Source: Leishmania donovani (taxonomy: Eukaryota > Euglenozoa > Kinetoplastea > Trypanosomatida > Trypanosomatidae). Taken from it: a stretch of DNA of 33,071 nucleotides. Where the stretch lies: NCBI RefSeq assembly GCF_000227135.1, contig NC_018262.1, positions 119,215 through 152,285 on the forward strand, given 5' to 3'. Of the stretch, positions 1 through 8,029 are shown in pieces (position 1 is the stretch's first letter; every line of letters begins with the position of its first letter). Below the pieces are notes generated by a model. That model worked only from the letters and a program-made list of their open reading frames with translations, was not told the DNA's origin and made no database searches. The translations under genes were made by a program, and so were the position numbers.

Positions 1-2
1 GT

Positions 3-347
3 CATTACCGCATCGTGGACGAAACGGGTAGTGGAGGCACCATCTTCTACAAGGGCGACTTCCACCCGCGCGGTTGTAGCGGCCAGGGCGGGTCCGCGGC
101 GGAGAGCCTTGGCGTCGGCCCAGGCGCGCACTACAACGACGACACCATGTACAGTAACAGCATCAATGGCGACCGCGCCCACAACAAAGGCTTTACGATG
201 GGCATCCGCTACCCGGCCAGGGCCACCTATCAGCACTGCGCCCCGTACGACGAGACGACGAACATCAACTGCGTCTACGACGACGAGCTGAACTGGGTGG
301 TACGGCCCAACCAACACCTGCCACTGATTCGCCGCGGCAAGCTTTAG
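3..347 (+). CDS. C-terminal fragment of an unrecognised protein
   Basis: The reading frame is open from base 3 and ends at a TAG at 345-347, giving the last 114 residues of a gene that begins outside the window. The fragment is rich in Gly, Asn, Asp and Tyr, has three cysteines, and carries no transmembrane segment or low-complexity run. Balanced amino-acid use and GC-rich third positions make it look like real coding sequence, unlike the spacer that follows. It has the same strand as all later genes, so it fits the directional cluster. I do not recognise the family and assign no function. The gene's 5' part is needed for a call. Confidence 0.72.
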   Translation, partial: HYRIVDETGSGGTIFYKGDFHPRGCSGQGGSAAESLGVGPGAHYNDDTMYSNSINGDRAHNKGFTMGIRYPARATYQHCAPYDETTNINCVYDDELNWVVRPNQHLPLIRRGKL

Positions 348-658
348 CGAAGAACTGCCATTGGCACCATCACGCTTGTGTGCGTGTGCTGGACGATGTG
401 TACACGTACCTTGAACATGTATTATAAGGCCATGATGACGATCACCATGTGGGTCTACTGAGGGGGAGGGGGAGTGGACGCTCGCATTGTGCTCCCCTCT
501 TACTGTGACCTCGTTTGTTGTTGTTTTCTGTGCTCTCCAGTGGAACGTTCGTCTCACGAGTCGTTGGACCGACGGAAAATCATGCTTGTCTTTGATCAGG
601 TGGCGGTGGTGGGGAGGGGGCAAGGGCGCGCCTCTTTTACACCTTTTTGGCTCTTGCG

Positions 659-675
659 CACACACACACACACAC
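659..675. repeat. CA microsatellite
   Basis: An uninterrupted CA run, followed by further imperfect CA units to about 684. It lies 75 bases before a TG run and could pair with it in RNA. Confidence 0.9.
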
Positions 676-750
676 GCACACGCGTGGCGACAAACACGGG
701 AGGGGAAAAGAGGCAGAGAGACGGAGGGAAAGCTGTTTTTCCTTTTCATC

Positions 751-766
751 TGTGTGTGTGTGTGTG
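751..766. repeat. TG microsatellite
   Basis: Eight TG units, complementary to the CA run at 659-675 on the same strand. Confidence 0.9.
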
Positions 767-1057
767 CAGAGGACTGCTTCTACGGTTGCACCTCTCAAAA
801 GCTGGTCGGCCTCGTACATCTACATGAAGTAAGAGGCTTTTTGCATAGGCAAAGCATTCGTTCCGCCCCCCGTGAACCGTCCCCATCTTGCCATGCTCGT
901 ATCTTACCCTTCTTCCTACGCTTCTCATTTCTGTCCCTTGCACCCCCCCCCCACAGGCGCATGTTGCCACCATCATCGTTGCTCGCCGCTCCTTCGTCCA
1001 TCTCTGGCACCTTCTCCCCTCTTCGGCTTCCCATCCCCGCTCAGTGCTACCGTCAGA

Positions 1058-1077
1058 GGGGATGGGAGGGGGGAGGG
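1058..1077 (+). other. Predicted G-quadruplex, sense strand
   Basis: Four runs of three or more guanines (1058-1061, 1064-1066, 1068-1073, 1075-1077) are separated by loops of 2, 1 and 1 bases. This meets the standard motif for a stable quadruplex. Because it is on the gene-sense strand it could form in the RNA as well as in DNA. Function is unknown. Confidence 0.7.
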
Positions 1078-2161
1078 CACACATCACGTACCATAAAAGA
1101 AAACGAACAAGGAGGAGAAGGACTCGACCAAAAGAACGGAGCCCCCCCGTCTAACGCAAAAGCCGACGAACGACGACGCAGCAGCTCGTAGAACCAAAGC
1201 AGCAACAACACCGACCAAGGTGACCACACCGACTTGACAGGCGTGTGCACGACCATTTCCATCCTTCCCTCTTTGTACGTATGCAACAAACTCATTGTTT
1301 TCGGTTGTTCCGGTAGAACGTCGCTCAGGTAGAAAGTGTGGCCGGTCAGCTACGCGTTTGGCATCCGCCACCTCCCCCTCCTTCTCGTGTAGCAGAGCAC
1401 CCCCTTTTTTCCATCTTGAGCCTCATCGTATATATTGGATGCGCCTTTTGCGTCTCAAACAGTTTGCCTTACCCTTTTTTTTGTCTCGTTTCCACGCTGC
1501 ACGGCCTGCTCCCCACCGCCCACTCACACACACACGTGAACCTGCGCACGTGCGTCATCACTCGGTGGTCTCTACTATTAACAGCATCATTGTTGTGTGC
1601 ACAGCTCTTCGTCTGCTGCCGCTTCTGCTTACCCTCACCGTTTGTGCGCATCCCCACGCCTATACAGGTACAAACATCTCTACATATATATGTATACGCC
1701 CTTCTCTTTCTCCTCCCCCACACACGCTCGTCTTGAAGGGGTGAGCAGCCTGTGCGTGTGTGTTTGCGCCCCCCCCCCCGATACACTCCTCGTCTTTTTT
1801 TTGTGTTGTTTGTGTTGTTCTTGTATTCTCTGTCTTTGTCTTCCGCTGGTTTCCTTTGTCTCCGTTGTACGTGTCTTGTCGGCTTCCCCCTCCCTTTTGC
1901 GGTCTTGTGCTAACACCCACCGCACTCCTCTCACCCTCCGCCCCTGCCCTTGCACACGCTCTCATCCTCTTACTCGCTCCGCGCTGTTTAGGCCGCGCAC
2001 GTGTCACCTTTATCTCCTACCCACCGCTCGACTGTGCTGTACCGCCTCTCTATGTGTCTTTCCCTTATTTCCTGTTACGCGCACACTTCTTCTTCGTCTC
2101 CTTTTGCGGTGGACTTTTGCGCTGTGGGGCCTGCCTTGTTGCTACCGCTATAGCGGTAAAG

Positions 2162-4075
2162 ATGCCGTCCAGCCGTGGCGTAGCCCTCTCCATCTCCTTA
2201 GCGGAGGCGGAGGTGTCCCCGGGTGGCACGCTGCGCGGTGAGGTCGAGGTGAAAGTCGACTTCTCGCACAAGAACGGCATCGTCTACGAGGCCATACGCC
2301 TTGTTTTTCTAGCAGTGGAGAAGAGCTGTGTGTGGGATGATCAGGGCGAGTTCGATGAGCTGCTGAACAAGTACACGTCGTCACGTGTCTACCTCGATCG
2401 CCACGTGACGCTCACCGGCTTCAAAACGCAGTCCGAGGATGCTGAGACCACCGCGCAGGTTCGGGAGGAGATGCTGTTCCTCCAGCACTGCGCCACCCCG
2501 TACGCCGCGGTGGCGCCGACGAAGCCTAAGAAAGACGCGTACCGCCATTACACACGCGAGGAGCTGCTGCACGGTGCCATCCAAATGGCGGCCACGACGA
2601 AGTGCACCACGGGCGGGGCGGTCGCCCCTGACGCCAACGCCGACACTAACAACTGCGTGGGAAGTCAGGAGTCTGTGCAAGGCGGTGACGGGCCGCGCTC
2701 GGCAGCGGCTGCCCCAAGAGGGGGTGCCACGGAAGTGGAGTTTCCCGTGCTGATGCCCGGAACCCACCGTTTCCCTTTTCTGTTTCGCCTGCCTCCCTGG
2801 CTACCGCCTTCCTTCTACTACTCCTTCGTTGGCGCCAAGGGGCAGCTCCAGTACTCGGCGTCCGCCACGATGTTGTTCCCCGGCAACGGTGCCGGCTCAT
2901 GGTGGTTCAAAATCTGCAAGGACACGAGCGGGACAACGCGTGATACGGAGAATACCTTCAGAGCTGCCGGCGCCGGCGCCCCCTCTGCCAAGAGGGAGCG
3001 CAAGCGACCGGGCCGCGGTGAGTCGGGGGAGGGCGTCATAGACCTGAACGATGACGAAGTCGGTGAGCGCACGAATCGGCGTCTTACCAGCATGCCCGTC
3101 TACGGCCCATCAGACCTCATAACCGTCATCCACTTCGACGTGCTGTCCGTGATGCCGCGTCGTCAGCTAGTGGCCGAGTACTACCAGATCGACACCCACA
3201 ACCTCCATCAGCGACCGACGAACGCGCCACGGGAGGCGGAGAACGCCGGTAACAGCAGCAGCAATAGGAACGGTGCAAAGAAACTGCGAAGACGCATTGA
3301 CAAGAACAACGATGCCGGGGACGTGAAGCTATCCGGCGTGTCGACAGGGTTGCTGGAGCACCACGAGGACACGCACTTGGCCCTGTCCGCGCTCTACCAA
3401 ACGTTCCGCTGCGGCTGGCTGGGGAACATGTGCTGCCTGCAGCCGCAGAACGCAATCGAGGCGGAGGTGCTCGTGGTGGGTGCGCGGACGGTGCTGTTGG
3501 CCGACGACTTCGGTGCCTTGCAGGCGCTCGGGGTACGACCGCCGATCACGTCCGACGCTCCACAACTTGGCGGCCCGGCGCTCCACGCCCCCGACATTGT
3601 CCCCTCGCCTGACATGGCGGTTGCGGCGCCCAATACGCCATGGCCGGTTGGCGGCATCACGCTGCGTGTGCGTGTGCGCAACTACTGCCCCACACATACA
3701 GTAGAGTGCGTGCGAGTAGAGCTGAAGGTGATGGTGGAGATCTTCAAGTCCCTCAAGACCCCGCACACCTTTCCTGGCATCTCCTACTCGAGTTTCGACT
3801 ACACAATTCCCATTCCTCCTGGCAACCAGGCGCTCTTCGATGTGAGGCTCGGCCTGAAGCCGCGCTTCCGTCGGCACGAGACCGACAGCGAGTCACTCCT
3901 GCCACCGCCTGGAGTACGAACAGCTAACATGACGAGCAACACCTTCTTACAGGTCAGCTTCCCCGGCATGTACACGTACGTTGAAGAGGAGGAAGAGAAG
4001 AAGGGTGTGGTCATCATGGCGGAGACGGTGGACCTGAATGACGAGGTGCTCGAACTGCCGGTCCGGTACAGTTGA
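2162..4075 (+). CDS. Arrestin-fold protein (alpha-arrestin/VPS26-like), copy A
   Basis: This encodes 637 residues starting at the first in-frame ATG; the open frame extends upstream to 1760 but has no ATG there. Residues 5-60 read as beta-strands typical of an arrestin N-domain. Around residues 194-250 lies the alpha-arrestin signature: a pro-rich LPPWLPPSF segment, then a GxLQYxxxA strand. A second beta-rich region at about 408-604 contains an RVRVRNY strand and an amphipathic IPPGNQ stretch, fitting the C-domain. Between them is a hydrophilic, low-complexity linker (about 265-400) with basic and Asn/Ser-rich parts. Arrestin-fold proteins act in the cytosol as adaptors for membrane cargo, ubiquitin ligases or retromer; cargo here is unknown. 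No signal peptide or membrane segment is visible. The next gene is a divergent paralogue, implying an old tandem duplication. The family call is secure; the subfamily is not. Confidence 0.88.
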   Translation: MPSSRGVALSISLAEAEVSPGGTLRGEVEVKVDFSHKNGIVYEAIRLVFLAVEKSCVWDDQGEFDELLNKYTSSRVYLDRHVTLTGFKTQSEDAETTAQVREEMLFLQHCATPYAAVAPTKPKKDAYRHYTREELLHGAIQMAATTKCTTGGAVAPDANADTNNCVGSQESVQGGDGPRSAAAAPRGGATEVEFPVLMPGTHRFPFLFRLPPWLPPSFYYSFVGAKGQLQYSASATMLFPGNGAGSWWFKICKDTSGTTRDTENTFRAAGAGAPSAKRERKRPGRGESGEGVIDLNDDEVGERTNRRLTSMPVYGPSDLITVIHFDVLSVMPRRQLVAEYYQIDTHNLHQRPTNAPREAENAGNSSSNRNGAKKLRRRIDKNNDAGDVKLSGVSTGLLEHHEDTHLALSALYQTFRCGWLGNMCCLQPQNAIEAEVLVVGARTVLLADDFGALQALGVRPPITSDAPQLGGPALHAPDIVPSPDMAVAAPNTPWPVGGITLRVRVRNYCPTHTVECVRVELKVMVEIFKSLKTPHTFPGISYSSFDYTIPIPPGNQALFDVRLGLKPRFRRHETDSESLLPPPGVRTANMTSNTFLQVSFPGMYTYVEEEEEKKGVVIMAETVDLNDEVLELPVRYS

Positions 4076-5228
4076 TCGACGACACGTTGTGCACCTGCAT
4101 ACGCCGCGGTCGACATCGCCAGATCAAGTCTTCAGCGGAGGCACCATGAGAGGGGGGCAGCGGCACGTCCTTGTCCTCAAGCTCCGCACGGCACGCATAT
4201 AGCCGCGCAGGTGTGTGCGGAGACGGCTGCTGCGTCAACGCTCCATCTCACCAGCAGAGACAGCGAGAGAGAGGGGCGTGCACGTGTGGGCGTTAGCAAA
4301 GGCTTCTTCTGATAGCCACAGCCACAGACGCATACATACACGCACACACACACACACACACACACAAGTGCCGATGGGCCCTTTGCTGCCTCGTCCTTTT
4401 CCTCTTTTCCTTTCTTCAGTTGTGCACAGAGCGACGAACACATGATGGCACTCTTCTCGCTTCAGACCCTCCTATCCCATCCCCCTCCCCTCCCTGGCTC
4501 TCCACTGTGGCTCACTCGTCGGAGACACATGTCGGTGTGCGCGATACCGAGCTTTTTCTTTTCAGGGGTTTTGTGCGCCCATTGACTCGCTTGTTCTTCT
4601 TCCCTACTTCGTATTTGTGCGTATGCGCATGTTTGTACCATGGACTGCATTGTGTGCGTGTTTTGTGTTTCTCCTTCTCCGTGGGCGATTTGCTTCTTTT
4701 TATTCTTGTGCGCACCTGCTACGCGCTGTTATTTGTTGCGCACTGCATGGCGGTCATGGCTGCGCGCCTGCGGTTACGCCCTCACCCAGGAAACGCAAAA
4801 CCAGCAACAGAAAAGCAGCTGCAGGTTCCACCGACATTTTTATCAGACAGACAGACAGGCGCGCGCGCACACACCCACACACCGCTGCCAGTCGCTGCGA
4901 TCGCAAGCTATGCGGGCCATCTTGCGGTAGTTTCGATGTCGTCGGCAAGGGGATGTGCTCGTGTGTCTTATCGACTTTCTTTTTGTCTTCTGCCTCCACC
5001 TCCGCCTCCATCCGTCCTCCACATGGCTCCTGCCTTCTGCCCTTTATCGAAGCGCTCCTGAGACACCTCAACAAGGTCGTCGTACACACGCGCACCGGCA
5101 CGCCATACAAAGCAGGCAGCAGCGCTGACACTTCACACACACGAACCACGCGTTGAGTTCCGGCTCACTGGCTCTTTGTTTCTCTCTCGCCTCCGCTCCC
5201 TGTGACGGCGTTTGTGCGTGCGCGATCG
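4076..5228. other. Spacer between the two arrestin-like genes
   Basis: About 1.15 kb with no credible gene on either strand. It contains a long CA microsatellite, a (CAGA) stretch running into CG/CA repeats near 4846-4880, and pyrimidine tracts. A polypyrimidine tract at about 5170-5200 sits close to the next gene, but no AG lies between it and the ATG at 5229. The usable acceptor may therefore be farther up, for example after the C/T tract ending near 5050. Confidence 0.65.
4343..4366. repeat. CA microsatellite
   Basis: Twelve CA units in the 3' UTR region of the first arrestin-like gene. Confidence 0.92.
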
Positions 5229-7040
5229 ATGACGTTCCGCGTTTCTGTCCGACTGGCGCGCGACACCTTGTGCCTCTCAGACACCGTCGAGGGCAGCGTC
5301 GCTTTAGACGTGGAGGGCACGTCGCACGATGTCGCGGCAGCTGCGCCGAGCGCTGTGCGTGTGGTTTTGCGCGCTGTAGAGGAAGCTGGCAAGAGGCACG
5401 CCATTGAGCACATGGCGCTGGTCACAACAGTGGCAGGTCCATCGATAGCGCACGAAGAAGCTGCGGCGGCCGCCCTGCGTGAGAGGGCGAGTCGGTTCAC
5501 GACGGAGGCAGCGCGCCGCAACCCGTTACCTGGAGTCCCAGTGAGCACTGACAGAACCGTGCTTGTCGAGGGCGGTGCCAGTGAGCACTACACCTACGGC
5601 GCGGGTGCTGGTGCTGCCTCGAACCCCGGTGGCATGACAAGTGACACCGCTGCCTCGCCTCCGCAGAGGTGGGAGGCGGGTGGCCATTACGTGTACCCCT
5701 TCGCCCTGCAGCTTCCCCCGTGGCTGCCTCCGTCCTACTACTACAAGCCCAGCGCCGGCAAGTCGCACATGTCGATGCGATACACGGTGGCAGCCTTTGT
5801 GGTCTGCGGCGTGGAGGAGGCGGACGTGGATGTAGTCGGGAGGGAATTCAGGTCGCAGACGATGGTGCTGGTGCCTTGCACGCCGCTGCCGGCGAAAGCG
5901 TGGAGAGGCAGCACTCGCAACAGTGACGGCGGCGCTAAAGGCGCGGATAAGAGGGGGACGTGCGCGTCTGCACCGCTGCTCTCCCCGGTGCGCTTTCTAC
6001 TTCCGGTTGAGGTCCCTCAGCTGCTGGAACGCCTCCCCGCCGCGCAACTTGCTGACTTCACTGTATTATCGGCGCTGCCAAAGCGCGAGCTGCAGCAGTG
6101 CGCCGAGCGTGTGTCGATCTCACCGCCGTTTCGCGAAAAACTCACATACCACATATGCAAGCACAGCCTCGTCTTGCGCGGTCTTCTCCGCAACAAGCCG
6201 TACACTGCCGTCGACGTGCGCATCACGTACGACTCTAGTGCGGCCGTGCTCCTGTGCGGCCGCCAGCAGTCCGTCGTGCGAGGGCGTGTTGCACTGGGGC
6301 TCGCAGCACCGCACGGCAACCACTCAGGTGACGCGCCAGCTGCTCTCCCTTCTGCCGGCAGCGGAGTTGCTCCAGGCGGACTGACTGTGACGGGGGCCGT
6401 TATGGGCGGTGATTACAGCCGCGTCCCTCGCATTTATATGGACAATCACGGCATGGCACCTCCACCTCTGGGTAAGGGGGCGCGTGGGCGGCAATCGCCT
6501 GATGCGGCTGACCCACATAGTAGTGACAGCGCTAACAGCCTTTGGCGCGACAGTGAGGGCGAAAGTGGCAGTCACCTGAGTGCGGTGAGCGCGTGCACCG
6601 AGCCGGCGATTAACGGCGCGCTGCGACTGCGTGTGCGTGTGCGCACCGGCAGTGTTGCTGTGAGTAAGGTGCGGGTGAAACTGTTGGAGCGGGTTCGCTG
6701 CACCAGCGCCCCGGCGGCGCAGCCGAACGACGTCTACACGCTTGCCACGTACACGCACTCGGAGAAGATACATGCCAACACGTCGATTGAGTTCCCTGTT
6801 GAGCTGGCGCTGCCAAAGCAGTTTCGCCATACCGCCGCGGACCATGACAAGTACCCCCCACCCGCTGGCATCACCACCGCTGCCGTCCACACCACCACGT
6901 GGCTGCAGATCACCTTTCCCAGCCTCCACGCTGTTTCAGAAGCGCAGCTAGGGGAGAATGTCGTGTTGGTTGGCGAGGACGTGGACCTGACAGACACGGT
7001 TCCGTTCTTGCCCTGCGCGTGCCCAGCGCGGACACTATGA
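5229..7040 (+). CDS. Arrestin-fold protein, copy B (tandem paralogue)
   Basis: This encodes 603 residues from the ATG at 5229; the frame is open to a GTG at 5202, but ATG is the expected trypanosomatid start and the arrestin N-strand (FRVSVRLARDTLCLSD) begins right after it. The signature LPPWLPPSYYY, then a strand ending MRYTVAAFVV, lies at about residues 160-195 and matches copy A in order and spacing. The C-domain starts near residue 460 with an RLRVRVRTG strand and ends with a WLQITFPSLH strand and a GEDVDLTDT motif, paralleling LQVSFPGMY and AETVDLNDE in copy A. The linker (about 385-455) is Gly/Ser/Asp-rich and differs from copy A. The role is inferred as a cytosolic cargo adaptor. The PPSY within the signature resembles a PY motif but sits in a structural strand, so I do not claim WW-domain binding. 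Confidence 0.88.
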   Translation: MTFRVSVRLARDTLCLSDTVEGSVALDVEGTSHDVAAAAPSAVRVVLRAVEEAGKRHAIEHMALVTTVAGPSIAHEEAAAAALRERASRFTTEAARRNPLPGVPVSTDRTVLVEGGASEHYTYGAGAGAASNPGGMTSDTAASPPQRWEAGGHYVYPFALQLPPWLPPSYYYKPSAGKSHMSMRYTVAAFVVCGVEEADVDVVGREFRSQTMVLVPCTPLPAKAWRGSTRNSDGGAKGADKRGTCASAPLLSPVRFLLPVEVPQLLERLPAAQLADFTVLSALPKRELQQCAERVSISPPFREKLTYHICKHSLVLRGLLRNKPYTAVDVRITYDSSAAVLLCGRQQSVVRGRVALGLAAPHGNHSGDAPAALPSAGSGVAPGGLTVTGAVMGGDYSRVPRIYMDNHGMAPPPLGKGARGRQSPDAADPHSSDSANSLWRDSEGESGSHLSAVSACTEPAINGALRLRVRVRTGSVAVSKVRVKLLERVRCTSAPAAQPNDVYTLATYTHSEKIHANTSIEFPVELALPKQFRHTAADHDKYPPPAGITTAAVHTTTWLQITFPSLHAVSEAQLGENVVLVGEDVDLTDTVPFLPCACPARTL

Positions 7041-7334
7041 AGCCCAACTATGACCCCGGTGACGTATCGGTGCTCTCTCTTGTTGTGCTCTGGCCGAGGA
7101 GGGCGCCTCAACGGCATTTATTTTCCTTCAACTGCACCCAGGCAGAGATACACCCAACATGGCGTCATTGTATACTGCTGGACAACTTGTGTCCTCTCCA
7201 ACTTAATGATCTTTTCTTTCTCTCTGTGATGTGGCCTCGTAATGGGTTTGCTTCGCTTCCTTTGCGCAAGCCTGCGCAGACCACCCTCGCCCCTCAAACG
7301 GACACGCCGTGAACGCCAGCGCATGTTTTGGAGA

Positions 7335-7350
7335 GGGTGGGGTGGGTGGG
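7335..7350 (+). other. Predicted G-quadruplex with three single-T loops, sense strand
   Basis: Four guanine runs (7335-7337, 7339-7342, 7344-7346, 7348-7350) are each separated by one T. Single-base loops give the most stable class of parallel quadruplex. It lies about 295 bases after the stop of the second arrestin-like gene, on the RNA-sense strand, probably in its 3' UTR. Confidence 0.8.
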
Positions 7351-7854
7351 CGACCTCGCTGTGCTGATCCTATGCTACACCGGTATCTCACTCCTATTAC
7401 CTTTTTTTTTTCCATGGGTTTGCTCTCCTCGTTTCGATGACAATAAGCCGCAAAACGACGCGTGTCGGTCTTATGCCTCCTGATCATCTCCCTCTCCGCC
7501 GCGCTCTCACCCCCTCCCTCCCTCCCTACCCTTCCTCGACAAGACTCTTTTTTGAGTTGCTGAGAGAGGCTTCGTCAAAGGCGATTGCAAGAACGACGCT
7601 TCTCATCACCGCTTCTCCGTGCGCCCCCCCCCCCGCCCTCACCGCTGTCTCTGCCGCTGTAACCTGTCTGCTCCTCCATCTTGCTCTGTCCTGGCCCCCC
7701 CCCACACACACCAACACATCGGCATCCGATTGAACATGATCATCATCGTCCTCATAGTGGCTGCCTAACCGACAACAAGGCCGGAAACCTCCGCAAACAG
7801 TTGTGTTTTCTTTAACACACACACACCACCCCACATATTCGTTCGTATCCCTCT

Positions 7855-7922
7855 CCTTCGCCTTTTTCTTGTGCTGCCCTACCGGGGTCACCCCGCCTCT
7901 CGCCTCACGCACCGTATCCCAG
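7855..7922 (+). promoter_or_regulatory. Candidate spliced-leader acceptor for HAP2
   Basis: A C/T-rich stretch ends at an AG at 7921-7922. From there to the ATG at 8030 there is no other ATG, so a transcript spliced here would use 8030 as its first start codon. This is inferred from sequence only. Confidence 0.4.
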
Positions 7923-8029
7923 ACCCGATTCCACAGGGTCAGGTGTACGTGTCGGCGCATTTCGGCAGCTGACAATACATTTTTCAAGACCAACAACAAA
8001 AAAGGAGACGCGCCAGTTGGCCGAGACAG

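Larger units (their letters stand above)
348..2161. other. Intergenic/UTR spacer, no credible gene
   Basis: This 1.8 kb holds the 3' UTR of the first gene and the 5' UTR of the arrestin-like gene. It is dominated by C/T tracts with purine-rich patches, a CA microsatellite, a TG microsatellite, a G-quadruplex motif near 1058-1077, and poly-C runs near 942 and 1770. The open frames (for example 487-1191) are Cys/His/Thr/Arg-rich translations of simple sequence without domain character. Candidate spliced-leader acceptors for the downstream gene are AG dinucleotides near 1990 (after a C/T tract) and at 2152-2153, but neither is decisive. Confidence 0.7.
7041..8029. other. Spacer before HAP2
   Basis: About 1 kb of UTR-type sequence with no credible gene. 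It contains a very strong G-quadruplex motif (7335-7350), poly-C runs near 7626 and 7696, and pyrimidine tracts leading to the presumed trans-splice site of HAP2. Confidence 0.7.

Noticed and set aside
487..1191. 234-residue open frame on the + strand
   Set aside because: The translation is His/Thr/Cys/Arg-rich simple sequence from CA/TG repeats and C-runs; no domain, and it lies in an obvious UTR-type spacer.
5736..5750. PPSY as a PY motif in the second arrestin-like protein
   Set aside because: It falls within the structural LPPxLPPS segment of the arrestin fold, and the paralogue has PPSF, so WW-domain binding is not supported.
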